The notes: generated by a model not told the origin, from the letters alone. A stretch of DNA of 64,000 nt from Sporolactobacillus kofuensis (GCF_042660205.1 NZ_JBHSTQ010000008.1:1-64000); one strand, 5' to 3'. Shown: positions 49,260 to 59,026, counted from the stretch's first letter. Translations and numbers: made by a program.

Positions 49260-49979
49260 ATGGCAAGTGTAAAAGATAGTGGAGAATTGTTCCAGCTTTC
49301 AACGATGTCGTCTCTGCTTGACGGTGTCTTTGAGGGTGCAATGAACTATGACGAGATCAAGGAATATGGAGATTTCGGTATTGGCACTTTTGAGCATCTT
49401 GATGGTGAAATGATTGCATTTGACGGACAGTTTTATCGTCTCCGTGGTGATGGCACTGCTACACCACTTAAGAGCGAAGACAGAACACCATTTTGCTCAC
49501 TGACTTATTTTCAGCCAACAGTTGAGAAAAAATTTGATCAACCGCTTCAAAAATCAGCATTCGAACATGAATTGAAGAAGCTGATGGCAAGTGAAAATCT
49601 CTTTTATGCATTCCGAATCGATGGGGTTTTCAAAGAAATGAGCACACGTACCGTGGCTTATCAGGAGAAACCCATTCCAATGACTGAAGCAGTAAAAACA
49701 CAGCCAATTTTTCATTTTAACAACATAAAAGGAACCGTTGTCGGTTTCTGGTCGCCTGTATTTACCCAAGGCATCGCCGTATCCGGTTTCCATCTTCATT
49801 TTATTGATGAAGAACGTAAAGGCGGCGGTCACGTGTTTGACTACACATTGGATCATGGAACGGTTCAGGTCGATAAGAAATCGCATATGAGCTTGTACAC
49901 ACCGGAAACAAAAGGCTTTCTGAATGCAAACTTATCCCGAGATGATTTGGAAAAAGAAATTAAAGTGACTGAAGGATAA
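49260..49979 (+). CDS. alsD: alpha-acetolactate decarboxylase
   Basis: A 239-residue enzyme converting acetolactate to acetoin. Zinc ligands are His178 and His180 in VSGFHLHFIDEE and His191 in KGGGHVFDYTLD. FGIGTFEHLDGEMIAFDGQF is the N-terminal signature. It is 72 bases after alsS, has GAAAGAGG upstream and ends at a strong terminator. Together with AlsS it diverts pyruvate to a neutral product, limiting acidification. Confidence 0.96.
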   Translation: MASVKDSGELFQLSTMSSLLDGVFEGAMNYDEIKEYGDFGIGTFEHLDGEMIAFDGQFYRLRGDGTATPLKSEDRTPFCSLTYFQPTVEKKFDQPLQKSAFEHELKKLMASENLFYAFRIDGVFKEMSTRTVAYQEKPIPMTEAVKTQPIFHFNNIKGTVVGFWSPVFTQGIAVSGFHLHFIDEERKGGGHVFDYTLDHGTVQVDKKSHMSLYTPETKGFLNANLSRDDLEKEIKVTEG

Positions 49980-49998
49980 AAAAATAATATGCATGGTT

Positions 49999-50034
49999 AA
50001 GATTCGAAGGAGCAGACCTTCGAATCTTTTTTTT
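49999..50034 (+). terminator. alsSD terminator
   Basis: AAGATTCGAAGG (49999-50010) pairs with CCTTCGAATCTT (50017-50028), followed by a run of T. Confidence 0.9.
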
Positions 50035-50405
50035 ATGAAAGCTCTGTTAAATTTTGATAGTTGACCTTGCAAAGTTATGTGACCAAATGCGCAGATTATG
50101 GGTTGACCGAAGAGGCTCACGGATCGCCCGCGGATGGGGAGCAATTGGGGCGATTTAATACCAAATGCAACGCGAAAGCTACAGCATCCTGAAGATGTAA
50201 GGACTTGGCTGTTTTTTTGCCCGGTTTTTCTTAGCTAAACCTTTAAGCTGGAATTGGGGTAGGGCAACTAAGACAGTGACTGCATGGTTATTCCTATGAA
50301 GGGCTTTTCCGACTAAGCTGAATCGAGGCATGGGAAGACAAGCTTATGCATACAATGAGATATGGCTATTGACGGAGCGGTAGACTATGAAAGCAGGTGT
50401 CACGT
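50035..50405. other. intergenic region with a remnant of a dispersed repeat
   Basis: About 370 bases without a convincing gene. GAGGCTCACGGATCGCCCGC (around 50113-50132) recalls the other end of the Bacillales intergenic repeat seen at 40820-40900. Nothing else stands out. Confidence 0.3.
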
Positions 50406-50684
50406 ATGATTCAAATGATTATTGTTCAGACTGTATCAGCATTTGGGGCCATAATGATGTTAATTGCATTGGTAAAACTATTCTTTCACACACATGATTT
50501 AATTCTTTTTCCAGCCGCATTGTCGTTTGGATTATTTTATACAGCGTTCATTGAAAGAAGGGCAGATTTGATTGAGGGTGCATTTCTTGGGATCATCTAT
50601 GCATTATCTGCTTATGGACTGTACATGCTTGCTCGAAAATTGTCTAAAGTCTACCGCCACCAAAAGGAAGGTCCTTTTCATTGA
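50406..50684 (+). CDS. small membrane protein, unknown
   Basis: About 92 residues with three hydrophobic helices (VQTVSAFGAIMMLIALVKLF, LILFPAALSFGLFYTAF, GAFLGIIYALSAYGLYMLA) and a basic C-terminus (RKLSKVYRHQKE). ATG 50406 follows GCAGGTG. I do not recognise the family. It is isolated between the acetoin genes and the MntP/YtaF-like gene. Confidence 0.55.
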   Translation: MIQMIIVQTVSAFGAIMMLIALVKLFFHTHDLILFPAALSFGLFYTAFIERRADLIEGAFLGIIYALSAYGLYMLARKLSKVYRHQKEGPFH

Positions 50685-50870
50685 TTGTCTGAAATCTTCG
50701 CCGCCATTTAACACAAAGAACATGTGGCTGGTCAGCGTTAAAATTCAGCCTGTCCAGAAATGAAGTACCCAACCGAAATCAAGACTTCTCAGCTGAGCGT
50801 ATTGCCTTGGCAAAGACATAGTGTGGAAAAAACCAAGTGAACCTTTATTCTATTAGAAATTCTAATCCAG

Positions 50871-51455
50871 TTACATAGCTGACAAGATTATATAAATAGC
50901 AATACAAAGAAGAAGTATTGCGGCAACATATTCAGATAAAGTGCCGAAATGCGACCTGATTTTCTTCAAACCTAAGTATTGACCGGCTTCAATGGAGAAA
51001 AATGAGAACACGCCAACGGACATGGCCACACCTATCGGATTTAGTCCACCGATCCCTGCGCTAAAAGCGGTACCCATCGCGTTGAAAGCAAGAGCAAAAC
51101 TCAGCCAAAAGGTTTCGTTGAATGTAATCACATTGTTTTGATCACGGTCGATCTGATCTGCCTGCGGAATCGATTTCGATGGCTTTTCACGATGGTGCCA
51201 AGCTCCGAAAAGTGACCAGAGGCCAATACCTAGAATCATCATCCCACTTATTAGCCCTGACATGAACTCGGGTATTGTGAATCCGATAAGTGACCCAGCG
51301 ATAATCGTGACAAGCGAGGTCACTAATGCGACAGAAGCCATAAATAGATTTGCCATCCAAGTAATCTTCTTTCCCTGTATCCCGTAAGTCATACCCACAG
51401 CAAAATTATCAATGCTCGCCGCGACACTGATCAAGAGTATCATCAACCCATGCAT
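50871..51455 (-). CDS. MntP/YtaF-family membrane protein
   Basis: A 194-residue, six-helix protein. The repeats ISVAASIDNFAVGMTYGIQG and LSFALAFNAMGTAFSAGIGG each carry the Asp/Asn-centred helix of the MntP fold. Length and composition are nearer to Bacillus YtaF (sporulation membrane protein) than to E. coli MntP, and I see no yybP-ykoY manganese riboswitch upstream. Metal efflux is possible. TAGGGGG precedes ATG 51455. Confidence 0.8.
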   Translation of the reverse strand: MHGLMILLISVAASIDNFAVGMTYGIQGKKITWMANLFMASVALVTSLVTIIAGSLIGFTIPEFMSGLISGMMILGIGLWSLFGAWHHREKPSKSIPQADQIDRDQNNVITFNETFWLSFALAFNAMGTAFSAGIGGLNPIGVAMSVGVFSFFSIEAGQYLGLKKIRSHFGTLSEYVAAILLLCIAIYIILSAM

Positions 51456-51688
51456 GTGCTCATCCCCCTAGTCCACAAAAAAAGTACGTGTTTGATTTTG
51501 CTAATCAGCTTCAAAAATGTCCGGTCGGAAGGTATAGTATGTTAAAATAAGAAAGGTGTTCATGATATACGGTTACCAGATTACTAAAGCTGTATGTGGG
51601 GACAAAGAGAGCCACTTCCACAAAGAGAATAATGATAGGGAAGTCGTTTGAAAAAAATAAATGAATCGGTTGAGAGACAGGTGATCGA

Positions 51689-52468
51689 GTGAAACAGATT
51701 GTAAAAACGCATGGCCTTTTTGATGGCGCTGCCTATTATTATCTGAAATATCGAGGCCAATACAGTGACACATTGATTCAAACGCTGGCTGATAAATGCC
51801 AATTGAACGGAAAAGGCAGACTACTTGATCTTGGTTGTGGAACCGGAAAACTCACGTTTCCCATGGCTGCGTATTTTGAAGAAGCCATTGGGCTAGACGT
51901 CAGTGCAGACATGCTTCAGTCCGCCCAAAGCCAATGTGAATTACTTGATATTGAAAAAATGAAATGGGTGAATATGCCCTCAGAGAACATGGATGAAAAT
52001 CTAGGGACATTCCGCCTGATTACTTCAGGTGATGCCTTTCATTGGATGGATCGCGAGCGCGTATTAGAACTTTGTTACGACAGACTCGAGCCTGGAGGGG
52101 CTCTAGCACTTGTCGGTCAGGGCCATATCCTTGGCGACCGCTCTCTGGAATGGCAGCAGGCTGTCCAGCATATAGTCGACAAATGGTTTCATGAATCAGA
52201 GCAAGTTGATTTTGGTGAGCGCCATGAAACCCTATTGGAACACTCCTCTTTTCACGATTTGGCAACCGGCCAGATCAAAACAGAAAGACAACGTGACATT
52301 CCATCAATTATTGGTTATCTCTACTCCACTTCAGCATGTCGAAAGGACCTTCTCGGCACAGATGCACCCAATTTTGAGAAAGAAATCTACGATCAACTGA
52401 AAGCTATTGATCCGAGCGGTATTTTTATCGAGCCGGTCACAGATTACTACATCATCGCTTTCAAATAA
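51689..52468 (+). CDS. SAM-dependent methyltransferase
   Basis: A 259-residue class I methyltransferase. Motif I is GRLLDLGCGTGKLTFPMAAY; the acidic end of strand 2 is IGLDVSADML, and motif IV is SGDAFHWMDRERVLELCY. The C-terminal part with YLYSTSACRKDLLG resembles small-molecule methyltransferases of the Methyltransf_11 group. The substrate is unknown. GTG 51689 follows ACAGGTG. The next gene starts 58 bases later. Confidence 0.87.
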   Translation: MKQIVKTHGLFDGAAYYYLKYRGQYSDTLIQTLADKCQLNGKGRLLDLGCGTGKLTFPMAAYFEEAIGLDVSADMLQSAQSQCELLDIEKMKWVNMPSENMDENLGTFRLITSGDAFHWMDRERVLELCYDRLEPGGALALVGQGHILGDRSLEWQQAVQHIVDKWFHESEQVDFGERHETLLEHSSFHDLATGQIKTERQRDIPSIIGYLYSTSACRKDLLGTDAPNFEKEIYDQLKAIDPSGIFIEPVTDYYIIAFK

Positions 52469-52526
52469 GCTTTACAACCTAAAAAATTTTCTATGCTTGA
52501 TCAAAGACAATCAGGAGGGTACCTGC

Positions 52527-53321
52527 GTGAATAATCACGATATTGACTACAAAATTGAAGGCCAAGAGATGCAATTTGTTGAAATTGAATTGGATCCGAC
52601 CGAAACGGTCATTGCTGAAGCAGGAAGTTTTATGATGATGGAAGACGGCATTGCCATGGAGACGATCTTTGGTGATGGGAGCAGCCAGGGCAGCGGCATT
52701 ATGGGCAAGTTATTTGGTGCCGGGAAACGCTTATTGACCGGCGAAAGTTTATTTATGACCGCTTTTACGAATGAAGGCAGCGGAAAGAAGCATGTCTCCT
52801 TTGCCTCACCATATCCTGGTAAAATTATTCCGCTCGACCTCAGCCTGTATGATGGTCAAATGATCTGTCAGAAAGACTCTTTTCTTTGTGCTGCAAAAGG
52901 TGTCTCCGTCGGTATTGCTTTCCAAAAGAAACTGGGCACCGGATTCTCCGGCGGCGAAGGGTTTATTATGCAGAAACTTGAAGGGGATGGACTTGCGTTT
53001 GTTCATGCTGGCGGTATGGTTAAAGAATTAGCGCTTGCACCTGGAGAGACACTGAAAGTGGATACCGGTTGCCTTGTTGCCATGACCAGCTCAGTGGACT
53101 ATGACATTGAGTTTGTAAAAGGTGTGAAGACAGCGTTGTTTGGCGGTGAAGGTTTGTTTTTTGCAACGTTAAGAGGACCGGGAAAAGTGCTTGTTCAATC
53201 ACTTCCCTTTAGCAGACTGGCAAGCCGTGTGTTTAGTGCTATGCCAGGCAATCCGGTTGGAAGAAGCAAAGATGAAGGGAGCCTCGCAGGAGGATTCTTC
53301 AATATGTTCGATGGTGATTAA
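52527..53321 (+). CDS. AIM24/TIGR00266-family protein
   Basis: A 264-residue beta-rich protein related to mitochondrial AIM24. Typical strings are YKIEGQEMQFVEIELDPTET with AEAGSFMMMEDGIAM, GAGKRLLTGESLFMTAFTN, GGEGFIMQKLEGDGLAFVHA and GGEGLFFATLRGPGKVLVQS. The function is unknown; the trimeric beta fold is tolerant and found in many bacteria. GTG 52527 follows AGGAGGG. Possibly co-transcribed with the methyltransferase. Confidence 0.85.
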   Translation: MNNHDIDYKIEGQEMQFVEIELDPTETVIAEAGSFMMMEDGIAMETIFGDGSSQGSGIMGKLFGAGKRLLTGESLFMTAFTNEGSGKKHVSFASPYPGKIIPLDLSLYDGQMICQKDSFLCAAKGVSVGIAFQKKLGTGFSGGEGFIMQKLEGDGLAFVHAGGMVKELALAPGETLKVDTGCLVAMTSSVDYDIEFVKGVKTALFGGEGLFFATLRGPGKVLVQSLPFSRLASRVFSAMPGNPVGRSKDEGSLAGGFFNMFDGD

Positions 53322-53484
53322 TTTGTTTGTTTTTATATGTGGGGATGAAGCGTCGCAGGTACCTCCTGCGGCGCTGTTTCTGTCTTTAATGGTAAATATT
53401 AATATCTTGGGTGTGGCACTTTGCTAGGTTTCTGACCGTCAATTCGGTACAATGAAGTGAATAATGAAAACGGAGTGGTATCAA

Positions 53485-54435
53485 GTGAGTGAAACAAAAG
53501 ACCAGAATCATGAAGAATCAGCAAACGGAAAGAGCAGTGTGAAATGGGTATTTTGGCTACTACTGGCAAAAATTGTCTTTATTCTTCTACTTGCAGGAGC
53601 AGCGATATGGATTATTTACACTGTTCATGAGGAAAATTCAAATAACAAAGTAGGCGTCCATTTTGATCACGTACTCGGTTCAGGGTACAGCAGTGACGGT
53701 AAAATTTTTTGGATGGGTAATCGTTCAAAGCTGTTCATTTATCATGATCAAACGTGGCGATCGGAACCGCTCAAGGGTTCTCATGAAGTGGTGAATCTCA
53801 TCCCGGTCCAACAAGGCTTCATACGTGTCGACAAAGAGGGATTAGAATGGAGAACGTTACAGCAGAAACATTTACGGAATCAATCATTAAGCGACAGCAA
53901 CGGATTCTGGGGAGCAAGTTATTCGAATCAAAGAGTTTATCATTTACAGCAATCAGGAAGTAAGTGGACGCTCAAATACTCAGATGACGGAAAGCGTTGG
54001 ATCAATCAACCCATTCGTAACGTCAGAGGTAAGGTCCAGATGATTGCTGCAGCACCAAAAGATAAAAATCAACTTGCGATTGGTACATCAGAAGGACTCT
54101 TTGTCAGTGACGATCATGGGCTACATTTTCATCATTTTCTAAAAGGACATTCGATAACTGCACTAGCTTATGGCTATTCAACACAGCCCTCATTACTTGC
54201 CGGTTCAGCAGGGGATGAGACATCGCTCTTTCAAGTTCTGCCCAATCAGAAGAAGACGATCAATCTTGATATGGGAACGGTGGAAAGTGATCGCTTAACT
54301 CAAATTGTCCAAAATCCGGTCAAGCCTGAAGAGGCGGTTGTACTTACGTTACATGGTGATCTTTATCTTACGGAAAACGCTGGTCAGAACTGGACGATAC
54401 TGGCAAAAAAAGGTCATGCGCTGAACGGAAAATGA
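53485..54435 (+). CDS. membrane-anchored beta-propeller-like protein
   Basis: A 316-residue protein with a short cytoplasmic N-terminus, one membrane helix (VFWLLLAKIVFILLLAGAAI) and an extracytoplasmic domain with repeated sialidase-type blades (SDDGKRWINQ, SDDHGLHFHHF, TENAGQNWTIL). These Asp-box-like repeats suggest a six- or seven-bladed propeller in the cell envelope. The partner or substrate is unknown. GTG 53485 follows CGGAGTGG; ATG 53464 is an alternative. Confidence 0.7.
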   Translation: MSETKDQNHEESANGKSSVKWVFWLLLAKIVFILLLAGAAIWIIYTVHEENSNNKVGVHFDHVLGSGYSSDGKIFWMGNRSKLFIYHDQTWRSEPLKGSHEVVNLIPVQQGFIRVDKEGLEWRTLQQKHLRNQSLSDSNGFWGASYSNQRVYHLQQSGSKWTLKYSDDGKRWINQPIRNVRGKVQMIAAAPKDKNQLAIGTSEGLFVSDDHGLHFHHFLKGHSITALAYGYSTQPSLLAGSAGDETSLFQVLPNQKKTINLDMGTVESDRLTQIVQNPVKPEEAVVLTLHGDLYLTENAGQNWTILAKKGHALNGK

Positions 54436-54495
54436 TAGGAAGAACCGCTAGATCTATGATACACTGATGAAAAGGACGAGAGGATCGGTGAAAAA

Positions 54496-55641
54496 ATGAT
54501 TCAAACGGTTTTATTCGATGTTGATGGCGTTTTTCTTAGTGAGGAACGTTATTTTGACGCATCGGCGCTCACAGTTCGAGAATTACTGATGAGTGATCAT
54601 TATCTAGGTCTTGGCAATACGCAAAGCTTCAAGACAGAATATAGCGATGCGGAAATTGCTGAAACCCGTTCTAAAATCTTTTTGAACGATGAAATTTTGA
54701 ACTTCCTTAAATCCCGTGGTATGAATGCGAATTGGGATATGATTTACATAACCTTTTCCGTACAACTGATCCATTTAACGGCACAATTGCCTGAACCTGT
54801 AAGGATTGAGGCAGCGAATTTGCTGACGAAGACGATCGACCGTGCAACTCTAGATAAATTCAGAACCTTGTTTAAAGAATATCCGGTCACAACAGATTAT
54901 TCGCAAGTCATGGTTGAATATCAAAATACAACGGCTGTAAAACAGGAATTGATCGTATACCTGAATCAAATCGCTGAGACACGGCTTGGAATCAAGACGG
55001 ATGCATTTCAGCCAAAGAGTGCTTTATGGCATATTGGCGAACATGCTTCTCAGGAATGGTACATTGGTGATGAAAATGTTCTTGGAGCAACAGGTCTTCC
55101 TTCTGTGCAAACAGGAAAACATGGATTCATGAATGATGAGGTCACCTTGGCTGACCCGGCCTATATTCGCGGCATGTTTCGTACTTTTCGAGAACAAGGG
55201 TTGAACGTAGGAATTGCTACCGGACGACCAAGACTTGAGACGTTCAAACCATTTACTTATTTACAGTGGATTGATGAGCTTGATCCGAATCATATTGCGA
55301 CTGCAGATGATGTCCTTTCGGCTGAAAAAGCATTTGACGCCGCACCATTGGCAAAGCCACATCCTTTTACTTACTTAGCTTCCTATTATGGCAAGGACAG
55401 TGATCTGAAACGTTGGACGGCCAGACAACCGGAGCAATTGCCGAATGGCGATCAAACGTTAATCGTCGGAGATTCACTCGCCGATTTGCTCTGTGCCAAG
55501 CAGCTCGGTTGCCGTTTTGCCGGTGTGCTGACCGGACTATCCGGACAGAAAGCGCGCGGTGAGTTAGAGGATCATGGTGCAGATTATATACTCGATTCGA
55601 TTGCGGATGTACAGCAGCTCGTGTTAGGGTTGACTAAATAA
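54496..55641 (+). CDS. HAD-superfamily hydrolase
   Basis: A 381-residue protein with HAD motif I near the start (VLFDVDGVFLSEERYF), motif II (GIATGRPRLETFKPF) and motif IV (TLIVGDSLADLLCAKQLGCR), a Rossmannoid phosphatase layout with a large cap domain (about 25-200). Motif I is DxDG, so phosphatase or phosphotransferase activity is expected, but the substrate is unknown. AGAGGATCGG precedes ATG 54496. It is unusually long for a HAD protein. Confidence 0.8.
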   Translation: MIQTVLFDVDGVFLSEERYFDASALTVRELLMSDHYLGLGNTQSFKTEYSDAEIAETRSKIFLNDEILNFLKSRGMNANWDMIYITFSVQLIHLTAQLPEPVRIEAANLLTKTIDRATLDKFRTLFKEYPVTTDYSQVMVEYQNTTAVKQELIVYLNQIAETRLGIKTDAFQPKSALWHIGEHASQEWYIGDENVLGATGLPSVQTGKHGFMNDEVTLADPAYIRGMFRTFREQGLNVGIATGRPRLETFKPFTYLQWIDELDPNHIATADDVLSAEKAFDAAPLAKPHPFTYLASYYGKDSDLKRWTARQPEQLPNGDQTLIVGDSLADLLCAKQLGCRFAGVLTGLSGQKARGELEDHGADYILDSIADVQQLVLGLTK

Positions 55642-55744
55642 AATGTATGTTAAGAGCGGGCCATTTATTAAACTGGTACCCCTCCCTGTCAAGGACACAA
55701 TAAAAAAAGAGATTAAGCAGATAGAAGATGGTGATCCAAACCCC

Positions 55745-55880
55745 AAAAGTTGGACATTTTTATTAAGCTACTTGCTCGGTGGTTGCAATCCGATACTCAT
55801 TCGGACTTAGACCACCGAGCTTTTCTTTGATTCGAGACATATTGTAATACTCAATCCACTCACACATAGCTGATTGATCT
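55745..55880 (-). mobile_element. IS3-family transposase, C-terminal remnant with right end
   Basis: The minus strand encodes DQSAMCEWIEYYNMSRIKEK with LGGLSPNEYRIATTEQVA to a stop at 55763-55765, the end of an IS3-type OrfB (WIEYYN, KL, LSPxEYR). TGTCCAACTTTTGGGG just beyond (about 55741-55756) matches the terminal sequence of many IS3 elements. The rest of the transposase and the left end are absent. Confidence 0.75.
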
Positions 55881-55951
55881 CAGTTGGCGTGTTCAACGTT
55901 GTTTATAATTCATTAATGCTACAAACTTTCAAGGTTCAAGGTTTTGTATAG

Positions 55952-56134
55952 GGTATTAGCGAAGGATTATTTGGGGGAGGAGCTGTCATTGGATCAATTT
56001 TAGGTTCAACTCTTATAAAAAAAGGGTCGGCAAGGCATCTTCTAATCTACAATGGAATTGTATTGGGATTCTTTATGACGCTCACTTATCCACTTGTTAA
56101 TATTTTTAATTCAATTGGCATTACGTTTTTTTGA
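55952..56134 (+). pseudogene. membrane transporter C-terminal fragment
   Basis: A 60-codon frame (GISEGLFGGGAVIGSILGST, LLIYNGIVLGFFMTL, YPLVNIFNSIGITFF) without start codon, preceded by a TAG at 55949-55951. It looks like an internal helix pair of an MFS-type exporter that lost its other parts, perhaps when the IS3 element inserted and decayed next to it. The 3' end is followed by the serA terminator. Confidence 0.5.
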
Positions 56135-56139
56135 CAACT

Positions 56140-56172
56140 AAAAACCTCCAGTCCCAAAAAGGAACCGGAGGC
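56140..56172 (-). terminator. serA operon terminator
   Basis: On the minus strand CCTCCGGTTCC pairs with GGACTGGAGG, followed by TTTTTAG. Confidence 0.8.
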
Positions 56173-56192
56173 GAGCTTAGAAAATGTATTTG

Positions 56193-57797
56193 TTAATTAT
56201 CTTCTTCGGGCATATCGATCTCAACAAACTGTACATCATTCAGATCTGGAATGCCGAGAATTTCTTTGTGTACTTCTTCTGGTACTTTCTTATCGAGTGT
56301 GAGCACCATGACCGCTTTTCCGCCAATTGCTTCTCGACCTACATACATACTGCCAATGTTGATATGACCTTTACCGAGTATCGATCCAACGTTTCCAATC
56401 ATTCCAGGAACATCCATATGGTCGATATAAAGGAGATACTTCTCTGGTTCCATATCAAGACGGTAGCCATTGATCGAGACGATACGTCCGCCGAATCCGG
56501 ATAAATACGTGCAGGCAATCGTTGCACGATCTTCACCATTCACGATCTCAAGTTCGATGAAGTTTGTAAAACCTTTATGTGCAGCATTTTTCTGTACTGT
56601 GTAGGCGAGACTATGTGCTTTAAGGACTTGCATCACGTTAACAATATTGATCGAAGAATCTAAATAATAAGAGAGCAGAGCCTTGATCATTTGTCGAGTA
56701 AGCAAACCTGTATCTTCGAGAAATAATTCACCGTAATAATTGATATTAATTTTTTCAGGTGCTTTCTTAAAGATTTGCATCAACAATTCAGCCATCTGTT
56801 CACTTAGGGTTAAATAAGGTCTAATTTTTTGCTGAACCGAAGCTGAAATATGTGGCAGGTTAATCGCATGCTGAACGCTGCCTGCAGTAAAGATGCCGAC
56901 GATCTCTTCACTAACGGATTCTGCGACTTTTTCTTGTGCCTCAGTAGTAGATGCACCAAGGTGCGGTGTGACAATGATGCGCGGGTTCTGCGTGAGCCCG
57001 ATATTCTGAGGTGGCTCATGCTCGAATACATCAATGGCTGCTCCAGCGACTTGTCCACTGTTTACGGCATCCACCAATGCTTGTTCGTCAATAATACCAC
57101 CGCGCGCGCAGTTAACAATGCGCAGACCTTTTTTTGTTTTCGCAAAGTAGTCGGCATTAATTAATCCACGTGTTTCTGGGGTAAGCGGTGTGTGGACGGT
57201 AATGAAATCCGCTTGCTCGGCAATTTCATCTAGACTGGCTTTGATTATGCCTAGCTTCTTGGCACGGTCTTCAGTTAAGAACGGATCATAACCGAGAATG
57301 TTCATCTCAAAACCTTTGGCACGTTTCGCGACTTCAGTTCCGATTCTGCCCATGCCAACAACACCAAGTGTTTTTTGATAGAGTTCAACGCCTTTAAAAA
57401 GCTTACGTTCCCATTTTCCTGAAGTCAATGAGCCATATGCCTGAGGGATGCTGCGCGCCAGTGACAGCATCATTGCCAATGTGTGCTCCGTTGCTGCGAT
57501 CGTGTTCCCTGCAGGAGCATTAATGACGATAATACCTTTTTCCGTAGCAGCTTCAATGTCAATATTGTCGACGCCGACACCTGCGCGGGCGATGACTCTC
57601 AGCCGATCAGCAGCCATAATAATATCACGAGTGACTTGAGTTTGGCTGCGGACAATCAATGCATCATAATCCTTGATCAATTCTGCGAGTACAACGGGAT
57701 CAAGTCCGGTTTTTTGGTCAACCTTGAATTCAGGATTACTGGTCAATGCCCGCAAGCCGCTTTCACTGATCGGATCGGTAACAATAACTTTATACAT
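56193..57797 (-). CDS. serA: D-3-phosphoglycerate dehydrogenase
   Basis: A 534-residue enzyme for the first step of serine synthesis. MYKVIVTDPISESGLRAL starts the substrate domain; the NAD site is LGVVGMGRIGTEVAKRAKG; catalytic Arg, Glu and His lie in NCARGGIIDEQAL, the FEHEPPQ region and VTPHLGAST. An allosteric-site-binding domain and a C-terminal ACT domain (about 460-534: LLYIDHMDVPGMIGNVGSIL) follow, the long form of SerA. ATG 57797 aligns with other SerA starts; GGAGG is about 12 bases upstream. It overlaps the aminotransferase gene and shares its T-box. Confidence 0.95.
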   Translation of the reverse strand: MYKVIVTDPISESGLRALTSNPEFKVDQKTGLDPVVLAELIKDYDALIVRSQTQVTRDIIMAADRLRVIARAGVGVDNIDIEAATEKGIIVINAPAGNTIAATEHTLAMMLSLARSIPQAYGSLTSGKWERKLFKGVELYQKTLGVVGMGRIGTEVAKRAKGFEMNILGYDPFLTEDRAKKLGIIKASLDEIAEQADFITVHTPLTPETRGLINADYFAKTKKGLRIVNCARGGIIDEQALVDAVNSGQVAGAAIDVFEHEPPQNIGLTQNPRIIVTPHLGASTTEAQEKVAESVSEEIVGIFTAGSVQHAINLPHISASVQQKIRPYLTLSEQMAELLMQIFKKAPEKININYYGELFLEDTGLLTRQMIKALLSYYLDSSINIVNVMQVLKAHSLAYTVQKNAAHKGFTNFIELEIVNGEDRATIACTYLSGFGGRIVSINGYRLDMEPEKYLLYIDHMDVPGMIGNVGSILGKGHINIGSMYVGREAIGGKAVMVLTLDKKVPEEVHKEILGIPDLNDVQFVEIDMPEEDN

Positions 57798-58959
57798 GCT
57801 GTACATAAACCTCCTCAGCTTTTTTGACGGCAGAACCGAATCGCGGTGCTTGTCCAAATTTAGCTAATGTCATTTCAAGAGCGCTCAACACTTTCAATAC
57901 ATCGAACGGTGTGCAATAACCCATGTGGCCAATTCGGAAAATCTTTCCTTTTAAGTCTTTTTGACCGCCTGCAATCGTTATTGAAAAGTCCTTTTTCAGG
58001 GCCTTTTGAATGTCTGGTGCCGATAGGCCTTCTGGCTTAACTGCTGTAACAGTTGGTGAAGCATCTGCATCAGAAGTTAGAAGCGGAAGACCCAATTCAC
58101 GAATTCCGGCACGCATCATATCTCTAAGTAAAAGATGGCGCTTGATCACATTATCCCATCCTTCTTCTTCGATCATATCGCAGACGGCTTGTGCGCCTTG
58201 AATGAGGGAAACAGCGGGAGTGAACGGCGTTGATTTTTGTTTTTCATAAGTATCTACATAACGTTTCAAGTCGAGATAAAAGCGTCTTTCCGGACATTCG
58301 CGAATTGCTTGTAAGCCGCGGTCACTGACAGCAACGAAAGCAAGACCCGGAGGAAGCATCAATGCTTTCTGTGAACTGGTGACGAGCAGATCGATATTGT
58401 CTTGTTCCATATCGACCGGAACGGCACCGATGCAACTTACACCGTCGACGATGAACAATGCATCCGTCTTTTGTTTAACCACGGTGCCAAGCGCATGAAT
58501 AGGATTCAGGACACCTGTAGATGTTTCGTTGAACGTGCCGAAGACTGCTTTAATCGGAGTACCGGAAAGACTGTCGATAAATGCTTCAAGTTGTTCCGTG
58601 GAGCAGGATTTACCCCACTCAATAGATAAACGGTGTACGGTTGCCCCGTAATTTTTCGCGATCGAAGCAAGGCGGTCCCCAAAAGATCCAGCAACAATAA
58701 CAATAGCGTGGTCTCCTTCATGAACCGTATTTACGACAGCGGCCTCGAGTGCCGAGGTACCGCTACTGGTCAAAATCATAACAGGATGCTTGGTGCCGAA
58801 CACGGGTTGAAGCCGAGTAGCGACATCTTCTATCAGGACAGAGAAATCAGGACTCCGGTGCCCGATCATCGGGCGCGCCATAGCGGCGTTGACAACGTTA
58901 GGAATAGGGGTCGGACCTGGTGTAAATAAATACGACTGATCTAAATACAATGAACTCAT
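57790..58959 (-). CDS. class V aminotransferase (serine-pathway/alanine-glyoxylate type)
   Basis: A 389-residue PLP enzyme. FTPGPTPIPNVVNAAMARPM is the class V signature, TSSGTSALEAAVVNTV binds phosphate, VDGVSCIGAVPVDMEQDNID carries the Asp for PLP, and the PLP lysine is in LLVTSSQKALMLPPGL. It is related to serine-glyoxylate or alanine-glyoxylate aminotransferases and probably does the phosphoserine aminotransferase step in place of SerC. ATG 58959 touches the AGAAGGG site; TTG 58950 would be better spaced. It is first in the T-box operon with serA. Confidence 0.85.
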   Translation of the reverse strand: MSSLYLDQSYLFTPGPTPIPNVVNAAMARPMIGHRSPDFSVLIEDVATRLQPVFGTKHPVMILTSSGTSALEAAVVNTVHEGDHAIVIVAGSFGDRLASIAKNYGATVHRLSIEWGKSCSTEQLEAFIDSLSGTPIKAVFGTFNETSTGVLNPIHALGTVVKQKTDALFIVDGVSCIGAVPVDMEQDNIDLLVTSSQKALMLPPGLAFVAVSDRGLQAIRECPERRFYLDLKRYVDTYEKQKSTPFTPAVSLIQGAQAVCDMIEEEGWDNVIKRHLLLRDMMRAGIRELGLPLLTSDADASPTVTAVKPEGLSAPDIQKALKKDFSITIAGGQKDLKGKIFRIGHMGYCTPFDVLKVLSALEMTLAKFGQAPRFGSAVKKAEEVYVQHV

Positions 58960-59026
58960 CCCTTCTGTTTCTGTTTGATCTGCGAAAAACGGGGCAATTA
59001 GATGCATAACCGCTCGCAATATAATA

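Noticed and set aside
51456..51690. yybP-ykoY manganese riboswitch before the MntP/YtaF-like gene
   Set aside because: Neither the conserved aptamer strings nor a following terminator could be found.
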